64,000 nt of DNA from Chondrus crispus. Taxonomy: Eukaryota > Rhodophyta > Florideophyceae > Gigartinales > Gigartinaceae. The DNA is taken from NCBI RefSeq assembly GCF_000350225.1, contig NW_005179000.1, forward strand, positions 165,971 through 229,970. Reading direction: 5' to 3'. Shown here piece after piece: positions 24,168-34,071 of this stretch; position 1 is the first letter of the stretch; each line of letters begins with the position of its first letter. The position numbers and the translations under genes were made by a program. Below the pieces are notes generated by a model that made no database searches, was not told where the DNA came from, and was given only the letters and a program-made list of their open reading frames with translations.

Positions 24168-25190
24168 ATGGCACCCAATTCCTATCCGCTTTCTTACTCG
24201 CAGAGCTCGCCGCCTCCCTGGCCCTCTTCGCCCCCTTCCGATGAGAGGAGCGCATCCCCAGCTTCACCTATCTGCGCAAACGCACCGAGAAAAGTCCCCC
24301 CGCCGCACCCGGCTCTCGCCCTGCGCCAGCCGAATCGTTTCGCAGACACTCCTCGGTCGCAACCCGACACTCATCCATCACCATCACCACCCTTGTCCGA
24401 CCCCAACCCGGTCGACGTTTCCCCACTGCCGCCGTCGGAGCACCGACCCCGCCCCGAACAACACAACCACCACTCGGACCCCGACCTCGAGCCTATCGCG
24501 TGACGTGCTAGTTCTCTTGCAGTCCATATGCGCACCATTTGCGACAAAGGTGCGAGAAAAAGAGCCCTTGCTGGTGCGGGATGTGCCTAGCTGACGCCGC
24601 CCGCTGCCTATCAGATGGCTAGATATCCCTCCACTCACGGCGTACCATATGGGCAGCGTTCTCGTCTTGTTTCCGCTTCTAGCAAAACCCCTTTTGGAGC
24701 CCTCTTCTTCACGTCAAAGGCTCCGCTCCGCGCGAATACCCCTTCGCACTGTGCCCGTCCGCACGCCCGGTGCCGCCAACTCAAGGTCCTGTTGCGCCAA
24801 CGGCGAAGAGAACGACGACTCCTCCTCCAACGACCAGCCCCCAAACCCCCCTAGCGGCTGTCGCGGACGACGAAAACAAGGATGATGTGGAGCGAGGCGC
24901 CGGAGGGGAGGCGTGCCTTGCACATATGGTCCAGAAGCGGCGTGGATCTTGAGCCGGTGTGGATCGCTGTGTGTCGTCGCTACCATTGACCTACCAAGTA
25001 TACACCGAGGCCTTGCTCAGGTGTACGGTGTTTACAGTAGCCGGAGTTGCATTTCCTTGATGCCTCTGTTTGTGCCCAGTTGCTTTTAGTTTTTTCTACT
25101 GTAAATAAACCGGGGAAAACGAAGAATTTGTGAATTTACACAATCTTTTGTGTATATATCGGTCTTTGGTTAAGAGACCTAGTATTAGCT
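24168..25190. other. Pro/Ser-rich region, no recognised gene
   Basis: Cytosine-rich sequence that gives low-complexity Pro/Ser frames, such as 24168-24503 (+, 111 aa, starting right after the transposase stop). These are probably compositional artefacts, though 24168 begins with ATG at the previous stop. From about 25.0 kb the sequence becomes A+T-rich (gtttacagtag, aaataaaccgggg). No family is seen. Confidence 0.4.
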
Positions 25191-25198
25191 AACCGACA

Positions 25199-25226
25199 AG
25201 TGAGCTCCGTTGCGCGCGTTGCGCGC
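25199..25226 (-). mobile_element. Isolated Helitron-like 3' terminus
   Basis: On the minus strand this reads a GCGCGC-AAC-GCGCGC hairpin followed by aacggagctcact. The Helitron at 32321 ends with GCGCGC-GAA-GCGCGC followed by acggagcccact. The shared hairpin-plus-(A)CGGAGCYCACT layout and same orientation mark a second Helitron 3' end. Its body would lie at higher coordinates, where the Harbinger element at 25345 interrupts it. Confidence 0.55.
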
Positions 25227-25627
25227 TGCGAGTGAGAAGGAATGCGAAAGTGTTTGAATAAAATAAAGTTGATGGGATGACAATTCCAATATAAATGAAT
25301 GGAATTGAGTGGATAAAGGAACAGGGTGTTTGAGGAAACTTTAAGAGCATCTCCACCGGCGGAGCCTAAATCCTAAAATCGCCTGCCCCATGTTTTACGT
25401 TTACTGGTCAGCCTAAATTCAATTTTTTGGGGCGATTCCCAAACGTTTTCTGCTCCACCGGTGATTGCTCATTTAGGAACACGCGATGCTTGCATCGCCA
25501 GAATAGTACCAACACTTGTGGTACACCTCACACGTGTTGTTGTGTCAAACAACCCAAAGAGAGAGGTCGGTATTTCTGATCGCGCTACCGCAGTGCAATT
25601 TCAGCTCCGCGTTGAAGCTAGACTCAA

Positions 25628-26950
25628 ATGTCGTCGTCGGGGAGTGAGGAGGAAGTCTTTATCTCCAGGGCAGTCGCGACGTCTGCAGCAATCGCTAATC
25701 AACTTCTCGCACGATCGCAGGAACGAAAACATGGAGGATCCCTGCCAGGAAAAGCTCCAAACAGAAATGAGCTTCGACACCGCATAGCAGTTCAAATCGA
25801 CAGAAACTACTTTTGTAGATTCACACAAGGCGTGCCTTTCTTTTCAGATGCGGAATTTGAACGCCGCTTTAGAATGTCACGAGCCGTGTACGAAGAAGTT
25901 AGAGATGCGATCTTGCAAGCAGACGACTACTTCGTTCAAAGCCGAGATGCCACTGGCAGGTTGGGAGCTACCTCAGACCAAAAGATCATGTCAGCGCTTC
26001 GACAGCTTACGTGTGGAATATCCGCAGACGCTGTGACTGAAATAGTCGGGCTAATGGAGTCCAGCAACGCCGTATGCCTTAAGCGTTTCTGCGAGGCTAT
26101 AGTTGATACGTATGATGCAGAATGGTTGCGGTCACCGGATGAGCATGAGATTCAGGAGATTGAGGCTGCTTACAAGACACTGGGATTCCCAGGATATATT
26201 GGCTGTCTCGACTGTGCCTTCTGGGAATGGGACAAGTGTCCGGTCGGATGGCAAGGAATGTACACGGGAAAAGATAAGAAACCGGTCTGTCGGATGGAGG
26301 TAATATGTGGTAACCGTTTGTATATTTGGCATGTCATGTTTGGGAGTCCGGATTCTAAAAATGATATCAACATTATGCACCAAAGTCCATTGTTCAACTC
26401 TATCAGGACAGGGGCACGGCCCCCGATCAGACCCGAGACAGAGGTAGCTGGGATGAAACTGGATTGGTATTATTACCTTACAGATGGGATTTACCCGCAG
26501 TATAGAATCTTTATGTTATCAATAAGTGAGCCAGTCACGAAGAAGGAGAGGCTATATTCTTCATACCAGGAGGGAACACGTAAGGCAGTCGAAAGAGTTT
26601 TTGGGGTTCTTTTTCAACGCTTTCGATTACTGTACCAACCCTCAAGACTTTGGTACAAAGAAGATATGAACTCGATCGTGAGAGCGTGCTGTATTTTACA
26701 CAATAAGATTGTCAAGAGTAGACTTCATACGTACAACGGAACGGCAGCTTTGAGATTTACAGATGAGGAGACTTCTCTTCCAAGTGATATTCAAATTGCA
26801 TCAACAGGAGAAGGAACTTATGAGCAGGCAACGTTCTGGCGTAAATACATTGATCCCATTGAGAAAACTACAGAGCATGTGAAACTGAAGAATGCGCTCG
26901 CTGAGCACATATGGAATCACGTTGGAGACGAAAGTGATTCAAGTCAGTAA
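25628..26950 (+). CDS. PIF/Harbinger DDE transposase
   Basis: 440 aa with an ATG start, close to the usual length. It cuts and pastes the element together with the partner Myb-like protein. The catalytic core is complete: the first Asp in GCLDCAFWEWDKCP (D195), the NDINIM signature (about 245-250), the second Asp in YYYLTDGIYPQY (D286) and the Glu in RKAVERVFGVLFQRF (E322). The DC-x-x-W-W-x-x-CP motif matches the Plant_tran branch of the DDE families. The N-terminal 60 residues are Ser/Lys-rich. The gene is uninterrupted and lies 283 bp inside the left terminus. No frame damage is visible, so the enzyme could be functional. Confidence 0.92.
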   Translation: MSSSGSEEEVFISRAVATSAAIANQLLARSQERKHGGSLPGKAPNRNELRHRIAVQIDRNYFCRFTQGVPFFSDAEFERRFRMSRAVYEEVRDAILQADDYFVQSRDATGRLGATSDQKIMSALRQLTCGISADAVTEIVGLMESSNAVCLKRFCEAIVDTYDAEWLRSPDEHEIQEIEAAYKTLGFPGYIGCLDCAFWEWDKCPVGWQGMYTGKDKKPVCRMEVICGNRLYIWHVMFGSPDSKNDINIMHQSPLFNSIRTGARPPIRPETEVAGMKLDWYYYLTDGIYPQYRIFMLSISEPVTKKERLYSSYQEGTRKAVERVFGVLFQRFRLLYQPSRLWYKEDMNSIVRACCILHNKIVKSRLHTYNGTAALRFTDEETSLPSDIQIASTGEGTYEQATFWRKYIDPIEKTTEHVKLKNALAEHIWNHVGDESDSSQ

Positions 26951-27034
26951 ATTAGTTGCTGCACTTTGACGTATGTTGTAATTTCTCAATCGCCCGTCTA
27001 GGTAAAGTACTGCGCACTTGTCTCATTATTCCGC

Positions 27035-28369
27035 CTACACAATTTCACTATCGTACTCCCGAGGCGGTTGGGTGAGCATGTCAGAAAGGCTAAGACCACG
27101 TGGGCCAACATGGTTGGGGAATTCAGCCTCAGAATCTTCATCGTCAGTCATACTCTTTCCATTGCTTTTCACCGTCGCCCTTTTGGTAGTCTGGCCTGAC
27201 CTCTCTGCGGGCCCAGCTTCATGATCTGAAGTTTGTCCATTTATGGTTGGGGCTGACGCCGGGGCTGACGTCTTGATATTATCGGGACTCGCTGCCTCTG
27301 ACCGCTGCTCATTGACATCACGATTAGGAGGTGTATCACGAGAGGCATCTCGAGATGACGAGCCACGGAGCTTGTTACTGCAGGTTCCTGCTATGCCCTG
27401 GGCATTATATCCCTCATTATCTGCTTCATTCATTAACATTAAAAGCCGTTTGCGCAGCAGCTGCTTACCCATCATCCGTTCCTCGTCAGTTGCATCAGAA
27501 TCCTTCGCAAAAAGTAGAGATTCAGCCATATTCCAGTCCAACCTCCTCTTTGCAATTAACAGTTCGCGCTCCTTCGTTGTCGCTTTGCGCTCCTGGGCGG
27601 CACTGTAAACTTCATTGAAGTTTTCTACGGACTGTGCCATCCTACTTGCACTTGATTCCATGGAACTTTTCCCATTCGCTTCGTTTTGCTTGATCCTCTT
27701 AGCGGCCTTCCTCACAATAGGACGTTTGTCACGCCTCTCGACAGCAGCTGTATCAATACAAGCATCCGTTTGAATGCCGGACTCATCCGCCTCCCCATCT
27801 CCTGGACTCTGATTTGCCGGCGTTTCAACATCTCTATTATCCGTAACGCCTCCACTTTCCAACATACTGGTGTGGGAGGATAAAAAGTCATAACAAATCT
27901 TGTATGGGAACGGTCTGCCGATTCTGTATTTTGGGTTACGGATAATGTCATACACATGAGACGTGAGGTCTCTGTCATTATCAACAGCAACCACACATCT
28001 CTCGACCTCAGCCGTTCCTGGCGCCACAGTCATGCTCATAGAGTTGATTCTTTTCACGGCGTCATGGTAAGCAGTACAGAGTGATTTAACTTTGCTCCAC
28101 ATCTTTAAACAACACTCACGCGTTCGCCGGTTCCAACGACGTTCATCTGGCGGTCCTCCATTTCGACCACCGGAGCAGGCAAGCGGCGGCTTATTATTGT
28201 CCTTCAGGAACTCCTCCGTTATTTTCTTGCTGTATACCGCTGACTTCATCCCTGCGCCGTAAATAGGCGAGCCTCCGGCCACGAAAGCTGCCTTACAAAG
28301 GGCCAAAAGCTCCTCATCCGACCACGATAGACCCTTTCCCTTAGCATTCGCAGGTGACCGGGTGGACAT
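27035..28369 (-). CDS. Harbinger-associated Myb/SANT-like DNA-binding protein
   Basis: The frame is open from 28603, but the ATG at 28369 (444 aa, MSTRSPANAKGKG) directly precedes the conserved domain and is the likelier start. Residues about 9-100 resemble the Myb/SANT-like domain of Harbinger second proteins: LSWSDEELLALCKAAF, a central R-x4-CC-x-KMWSKVKSLC helix with the Trp spacing of a trihelix, and a second helix. The middle is Lys-rich with a bipartite nuclear-signal look (RPIVRKAAKRIKQNE). About residues 230-310 form a likely coiled coil (RKATTKERELLIAKRRLDW). Known partners of this type bind the transposon ends and help bring the transposase to the nucleus. It is convergent with the transposase (85 bp between stops). 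Confidence 0.8.
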   Translation of the reverse strand: MSTRSPANAKGKGLSWSDEELLALCKAAFVAGGSPIYGAGMKSAVYSKKITEEFLKDNNKPPLACSGGRNGGPPDERRWNRRTRECCLKMWSKVKSLCTAYHDAVKRINSMSMTVAPGTAEVERCVVAVDNDRDLTSHVYDIIRNPKYRIGRPFPYKICYDFLSSHTSMLESGGVTDNRDVETPANQSPGDGEADESGIQTDACIDTAAVERRDKRPIVRKAAKRIKQNEANGKSSMESSASRMAQSVENFNEVYSAAQERKATTKERELLIAKRRLDWNMAESLLFAKDSDATDEERMMGKQLLRKRLLMLMNEADNEGYNAQGIAGTCSNKLRGSSSRDASRDTPPNRDVNEQRSEAASPDNIKTSAPASAPTINGQTSDHEAGPAERSGQTTKRATVKSNGKSMTDDEDSEAEFPNHVGPRGLSLSDMLTQPPREYDSEIV

Positions 28370-28839
28370 GTTGTGTCTCAAGAGGTGTATTCGAGCTGTA
28401 TTCCAATAAAAGATGGGAAAGATTGTGGGTTCATGCGCCCGAGGGGATGAGTCTTGAGTTTTGATGCCGTCTGTCGAGAACGTCGGCGAAAGAAATAAAG
28501 TATAGCGAGCGCTGTGCTGCAGCTTCTCTCGAAAGTTTGCTACTTGCAGTGATCGGACACAGAACTCGTGATCCACGAAGTCCACAAAGTCGGCCGAGGT
28601 CAACCTATTTTAAATTTGTTTTATTGAAGCAAGAAATGGCCCCCAACGATTAGGTTTGGGTGTCATGGTAGCCCAAAGTTTTCCATTTTAGGTCTGGAAT
28701 TGGACCAAACAAAAAATTTGGGAGCGCACCCCTCCACCCAGTGGGTTTGGTCCGTGCCGGTGGAGATTAAAAACACCAGGTGGCCCCCAAAAAAAATCGT
28801 TTTACGTTTTAGGTGGCATGGGTGGAGATGCTCTAAGTA

Positions 28840-30250
28840 CCGTACTTTTTACCGCTCTTACGCCCGCGCTTCTTCTCCACCCCCACGGTCGACACAGTCG
28901 TAAGCGTTACTTCGCCGCGCCCATTGCGTTCCAACCTCACGCTGCTCGTGTTCATCACCCGCCCCTCCCGCTGCTTCTTCTCCAGCGCCTCTTGGACGGC
29001 CGCGCCCATCGCCTCCAATTTCTCCTGCTGCATCCGTTCCACTGTTTTCCACTCCCTCTCCTTCTTCTTGACCTCCTGCAGCCGCTTCCGCTCCGCCTCC
29101 TCCGCCTCGCGCTTCAGCTTCCCCATCGCTACCGACGCCTTCTGCGCCTGCTCGGCCGCCCAACCTCCCCTCTGCCGTCTCCGTCCGCAACCGCTCCTGC
29201 TCGCGCTTCAATTTTTTCTGTGCGCTCTCCTCCATCCACTCCAGCTTGCTCTCAACTGCCCCTGCTGCAGCATCGCGTAGCCCGCAAGAACGGCTTCTCC
29301 TCGTCCGTCCCGACAAACCTCCACTTCCCCTTCCAGAATAACGGGCTGGGCCCGTTCAGCCGCGGGAACTGCCCGGTCACAAAGTACTCACACCCCTTCG
29401 TCGTCGCCGTCCTCATCACCCGAGCCACAAAACTCACGTACTCCTGACTGCGCGCATCCCGCTTACTCCCGTCCAGCTCCGTCCAGTGCAGCACCACCTC
29501 CGTGCGCCTGGGCATCTCGTCCTTCACGTAACCCACCACGTACTCTCCGTCCACTACCTCGCTCGTCCCCTGCCTTGCCCTGGCGAGCCCCTTCTCGTCG
29601 CTGTCCACGGCCACCTACCGGTAGAGCGGCGCGTCGTACGCCATGAGCCACACTAAGTCGCGCATACACTCAGCGTGCGCCCCGGCCGGCGAATCCGTCG
29701 CCGACGCGAAGCCGAACAGCTCCATGATCTTTGACACCTTGTAGCTCACGCGCGTCAAGTTCTGCCCACCCAGCAACCCGTCCCCCGTGCCGCTGCACGC
29801 CCCGCGGAATTCGCCCACGCCCACCCGCTTCTTCTTCCCTGCCGCCTCGAGCTTGTCGCCGCCGCGCGTGCCGCGAACCTCGGAGCTCGTCGGCGGCGGC
29901 GTTCCCCCCTCCGCTCCGGTCGCGTTCGGCGCCGCTGCAGCGGGAGACTCCCACTTCTCCGCCACACTCGCATGGACCCCCGCTACACGCGTATGGACCC
30001 CTGCCATCCGAACACAGCCCCACCTTCTGTCGTGCTCCAGCCTGCTCTCGCCGTGACCCTCCCGTCCACCCTCCGCGCACTCCTCCACCCGCTTTCCTGC
30101 GCCCTCCTCCGCCCTCTCCTGCGCCCTCACCTCCCCCAGCCCTCCATCTGGCGCGGGCGCACCAGCTCGACGTGCAAGCCACCCGGCACGAGCGACGCGC
30201 CGCGTTCGTCGACGGCCTCCTTCCCGCTCGAACCACTCGCCGCCGTCACG
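28840..30250 (-). pseudogene. GC-rich broken gene, unknown family
   Basis: A GC-rich coding-like stretch on the minus strand, read from right to left. The frame 30130-29615 ends MRDLVWLMAYDAPLYR then TAG. The same frame reopens at 29614-29252 (GLARARQGTSEVVDGEYVVG, later HWTELDGSKRDARSQEYVSF, EYFVTGQFPRLNGPSPLFWK). A coiled-coil tail in another frame ends at 28833 (MGKLKREAEEAERKRLQEVK, KKEREWKTVERMQQEKLEAM). The continuity of sensible sequence across a stop and a frame change suggests one decayed gene, or one with sequence errors in GC-rich DNA. I do not recognise the family. Its left edge abuts the Harbinger target site. Confidence 0.45.
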
Positions 30251-30411
30251 CCTTCAAGGCATGGTTCGCGCAAGTTGCGCGACTCGGATTCTGCCCCGTG
30301 AGCCGAACCCGCGCGCCGCCTGGGCGCGGAGGGCGGAGGCACGTCTACCGCCTCGTTCGAAATCTATTCAACACTTCTGCGTGCATGGCCACGGGTGCGC
30401 GTGGCAACCTT

Positions 30412-31013
30412 NNNNNNNNNNNNNNNNNNNNNNNNNNNNNNNNNNNNNNNNNNNNNNNNNNNNNNNNNNNNNNNNNNNNNNNNNNNNNNNNNNNNNNNNN
30501 NNNNNNNNNNNNNNNNNNNNNNNNNNNNNNNNNNNNNNNNNNNNNNNNNNNNNNNNNNNNNNNNNNNNNNNNNNNNNNNNNNNNNNNNNNNNNNNNNNNN
30601 NNNNNNNNNNNNNNNNNNNNNNNNNNNNNNNNNNNNNNNNNNNNNNNNNNNNNNNNNNNNNNNNNNNNNNNNNNNNNNNNNNNNNNNNNNNNNNNNNNNN
30701 NNNNNNNNNNNNNNNNNNNNNNNNNNNNNNNNNNNNNNNNNNNNNNNNNNNNNNNNNNNNNNNNNNNNNNNNNNNNNNNNNNNNNNNNNNNNNNNNNNNN
30801 NNNNNNNNNNNNNNNNNNNNNNNNNNNNNNNNNNNNNNNNNNNNNNNNNNNNNNNNNNNNNNNNNNNNNNNNNNNNNNNNNNNNNNNNNNNNNNNNNNNN
30901 NNNNNNNNNNNNNNNNNNNNNNNNNNNNNNNNNNNNNNNNNNNNNNNNNNNNNNNNNNNNNNNNNNNNNNNNNNNNNNNNNNNNNNNNNNNNNNNNNNNN
31001 NNNNNNNNNNNNN
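30412..31013. other. Assembly gap (602 Ns)
   Basis: Undetermined bases. The long open frames spanning it are artefacts of untranslated Ns. Confidence 1.
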
Positions 31014-31125
31014 CCGCGATCTCGCGCGCACGCCCGTCCCACCCGCCGCCCCACCACGGCGTCAACGCCCGCCTCCGCTGCTACCCGGCACACCACGTCC
31101 GTCACCGTCTCTGCGCAACCCGGTT

Positions 31126-31292
31126 GGCGCCCACTCGCCGTGGCGCCTCCCCTGCCCCCGACACGCCCGCCCGGTTGAAGCCCGCTCGCCGTCCTGCCTC
31201 CCTCGTCCCCCGCACGGGCGCCCGAAAGATTTCGTAGCCCGCTCGCCGTCCGGCCTCCCCCACCCTCCGGCTCGCGCGCCCGGTTGAAGCCC
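31126..31292. repeat. GC-rich tandem repeat, about three units
   Basis: Three imperfect units of roughly 52-58 bp, each starting gcccrctcgccgt and ending near cgcccggttgaa or cgcccgaaagat. In minus-strand translation they give a GGRTASGL-type repeat. Confidence 0.7.
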
Positions 31293-31850
31293 CTTGTAGT
31301 TCTCGACGCCGTCCAGCTCCGGCCCGGTCCGCTCCCGCGCCCTCCGTTCCCCCCCGCCCACGCACGAGTGTGGTGCTCCACGCCGCCCCGCCCCGGCGCC
31401 CCCCACCTATTCGCCGCGAACGCCCCGCACCCACCCTCCCACACCGTCCCCATCGCCGCCCCGGCCCACACCTCCTCTACGTCATCGCCGCACACCCAAA
31501 ACCGCCCTCCGCCCACCATCCACTTGCAGCCCACCGTCCCTATCGCCGCCCGTCGCCGCTCCGGCCCGCACTTCCTCGTCGCCACGCATCCACATCCGCT
31601 CCCCAAAGTCGAAGCACCACGCGCTGCGCAACTCCGCCTTGAAGAATTCCGGCCCCCCCACGCACAGCCCCCCGCACACCACCGCCTCGCCCACGTCGCC
31701 GCGAGCCTCCGACATTTCGGGCAGCTCCGTGTCTCACGCCTCCGCCCCTTGTCGTACGCGTCCATCTACCACACCGCCGTCACGTGCTCGCAGTTCCCGC
31801 CCCAGTTCCGCCCACTATGTAGATGCGCGTGGCGCAGTTTAAACGAATCC
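31293..31850 (-). pseudogene. Kelch-repeat-like pseudogene
   Basis: On the minus strand, pieces in neighbouring frames follow Kelch-blade spacing. First comes IYIVGGTGAG (about 31830-31800), then EHVTAVW, a TAG stop and MDAYDKGRRRE (about 31795-31735). The frame 31715-31482 then gives AVVCGGLCVGG, LRSAWCFDFGERMW and a GLQVDGGR end. The GG doublets, the W after about 15 residues and the YD/FDF positions are the Kelch hallmarks. A stop and at least one frame change make it a pseudogene, unless the GC-rich sequence has errors. It could be a host gene fragment carried by a mobile element. Confidence 0.45.
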
Positions 31851-31889
31851 GGGCTAAAATTTGTAGTGTACAGTAGCGCGGCCGCGCTC

Positions 31890-32320
31890 GGCAGTCCGCA
31901 CAGGTATTTCAATTTTAAATTTAAACTTGTCGCCACTTGTCAACCTGTACTGCAGTGGGGCCCCGCCCCGCAGTCCGACAGTAATTTTAATTTAAACTTT
32001 TTCACTTGTCGCCACTTGTCACCTCCACGTGTCCCCGTGGCGCCTGGCCTGCGGCCAGGCCCTGCCCGTGGCCGCCACTTGTCACCCTAGCGCCAATGGA
32101 AACGCGGGAACGCACACCCGCACAGACAGACAGACAGACAGACACGGAAATTAGTATTACAGTGATCTCTCGATAAGCGGAACCAGCACGGGAGAACCCC
32201 TCCGGTTCCGCTTAAAGGGGGGTTCCGCTTATCAAAGTATATCATACCGAGCACTGTTCACCAATCATTTCACATCTTCATAATTTTATTTAAAAAAGCT
32301 ATTGATGGTCGTTTGCTGCA
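31890..32320. repeat. Duplicated block, copy 1 (host segment plus Tigger left end)
   Basis: Shares with 38690-39146 a GC-rich segment (cacttgtcgccacttgtca, gcctggcctgcggccaggc hairpin, agcgccaatg), the microsatellite cagacagacaga, cacggaaattagtat, and 161 bp of Tigger/pogo left end with only about five differences. The block stops exactly at the Helitron 3' end (32320/32321). Confidence 0.85.
32160..32184 (+). repeat. Tigger/pogo left terminal inverted repeat, copy 1
   Basis: cagtgatctctcgataagcg followed by gaacc, preceded by TA, as expected for a pogo-type end with TA target duplication. Two further ggttccgcttat-type words just inside form a subterminal hairpin. Confidence 0.75.
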
Positions 32321-32332
32321 AGTGGGCTCCGT

Positions 32333-32347
32333 GCGCGCTTCGCGCGC
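32333..32347 (-). terminator. Helitron 3' hairpin
   Basis: GCGCGC, 3-nt loop, GCGCGC, ending 12 nt before the Helitron 3' end. In Helitrons this hairpin is thought to signal the end of rolling-circle transfer. It is a transposition terminator, not a transcription terminator. Confidence 0.75.
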
Positions 32348-32433
32348 CAAGCCAAGGAAGCGTGGAGGAACACTATTTGGGAAGGGTGGCAATGAAAATA
32401 TGTAAAGACAATGGCGTTTACTTTTTTTGGTAA

Positions 32434-34071
32434 CTACTGAAGGACCTCGGGGTACACTACGTTTCGCGTGGTTTCATTGGACTCTCGAGTGAGGACAGTG
32501 ACGTTGCCTGGGTGAGTAGTCCTTGATAGTGCGACATAGAGTTGACCGTGCGAGAAGCAGTGATCTCGTGAGTCGAGACCAATGCGGCCACCGAAGGATT
32601 GGCCTTGCGCTTTGTTCGTTGTAAGGGCGAAGCACGTGCGAATGGGGAACTGCGTTCGGGTGAAGCCAGGGATGGGAAAGTTGTCGTCTCCTGGTCCGCA
32701 GGGCATTCGAGGAAGACACAGTCTGTTGCCTTGGTGTGACCCGGTGGTAACGTGTAGAAAGAGCAGGTTGTTGGTCATGTTCTCGATGACATATCGCGCG
32801 CCGTTGACGTGACCGGTAGCGGGATCGAGATTGCGCAGAAGCATGACGATGAAGCCTTTCTTGAGCTTGAGCTTGTGGTCTGGTAGAGCAGATCCGGCGG
32901 TCAAGGTGTTGAGCATTTCTGTGGGATAGATCAGCGCGTTGGTGTCTTCGTTCTCGACCTTGTCTGCGCTCAAATACGTTCGATACGATCCCGGAATCAT
33001 GTTGCCGATGACCTCGTTGACTTCCTCGAGCGGCCTGTTCTTTGTGGTGAGTATAACGCGCTTGGTGAGCCAGGCAGGGTCGGCGTGAATGTCTCGAATG
33101 CCTTGGAAGACCTTGAGGCATAAATTGCGGATGGTGTGCTCGAACGCAACGGACTGTGGTAGTGAGATCCATTCCGGGCGCTGTTCGCCTTGAAGTCTGC
33201 CTTCCCCGACGCTGAGGAGGAATTCTGGAAAGTTGAGAGCCTCCACATCTGCTGCAGGGTCCGCTTGGAGAGCAGCAAGGCGCATGTTCTCGGTAAGGCG
33301 CAGGAATCGGCACTCTCGATACAGCGGGGAAGCCTTGACGCACGCACTCACAATTTGACCTCTGGACCCGCCCGGAACGACGGGAAGGATTTGTCTAAAG
33401 TCTCCAGCGAGTACGAGGAACTTTCCTCCGAAAGGCCGGTCGGTTTGCATCAAGTCTCGAAGGGAGCAATCGACAGTCTCAATGCAATGTCGATGGCACA
33501 TGACGATCTCGTCCCATATGATGAGATCGGCTTGTTGCAGTGTACGGCCTGTGTCGGAGTTTGCGGAGAAGCTGCACGTGCTTTCGGCAGATACAGGAAT
33601 GGGAATCTTGAACACGGAATGAGCGGTGCGTCCACCGTCGATCAGCACAGCAGCAACAGCAGACGTAGCGACAGCGATGACCTGCTTACGGCGCGTACGA
33701 AGGAAGTCTTGAATGGCGCTGAGCACGAATGTTTTGCCTGTTCCGCCAGGAGCATCGAGGAAGAAGAGACGACCACTTCGTGTCGGCATAGAAGGTCCCG
33801 CAACGGCGCTTAAGGATCCTTGAAGCAATGCAGAGACGGATACGCCTAGAAGCAAGGAGCCCACTATTTCGTCAAAGGCATGACGTTGATTTGTGTTCAA
33901 CAGCGGCAACGACGTCTGTAGTCGCCCTTCCCACTGCTGCGCTCGTGCTTCGGGGGTCTCGATCTCGTTTTGCTGTACCAAAGCGGGCAGGCTGTCATCG
34001 GGCAGTGGGAGTCCGAAGTTTGCGAGCGTCCAGTCGGATTGCACGGTCTGCAGAGCCTCCTGTACCTCTCA
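32434..34071 (-). pseudogene. Helitron PIF1-like helicase part
   Basis: The frame runs from the in-frame UGA at 34071-34069 to a stop at 32434. Residue numbers here start at 34044. Superfamily 1 helicase motifs are in order: NTNQRHAFDEIV (51-62), Walker A APGGTGKT (98-105), ATSAVAAVLI, TAHSVFKIP, Walker B IIWDEI (175-180), GDFRQILPVVPGG, LTENMR, then NKAQGQSF (477-484) and HGQLYVALSR (about 499-508). In Helitrons this domain is the C-terminal half of RepHel and unwinds donor DNA. The frame is the same as the Rep part; only one TGA codon separates them. The helicase itself shows no internal damage. Confidence 0.9.

Larger units (their letters stand above)
25345..28833. mobile_element. Complete PIF/Harbinger DNA transposon (3489 bp)
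   Basis: Both ends carry the terminal inverted repeat GAGCATCTCCACC (left 25345-25357; right end its complement at 28821-28833). They are flanked by a TAA direct repeat (25342-25344 and 28834-28836), the 3-bp target duplication typical of the superfamily. Inside are a transposase on the plus strand and a Myb/SANT-like protein on the minus strand, ends facing each other, which is the standard two-gene PIF/Harbinger arrangement. Both frames are open, so the element may be recent or active. Confidence 0.9.

Noticed and set aside
24168..24503. Pro-rich 111-aa ORF starting at the transposase stop
   Set aside because: Low complexity, cytosine-rich tract, no domain; kept only as a note on the region.
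28833..29447. 209-aa Leu/Arg-rich plus-strand frame (28818-29447)
   Set aside because: It is the shadow of the minus-strand coiled-coil and GC-rich frames; composition is not protein-like.
29731..31765. Very long open frames crossing the gap on both strands
   Set aside because: About 600 bases are Ns, which carry no stops. The flanking sequence is GC-rich and open in most frames by composition.
33190..33813. 207-aa plus-strand frame within the Helitron
   Set aside because: Antisense to the intact helicase motifs.
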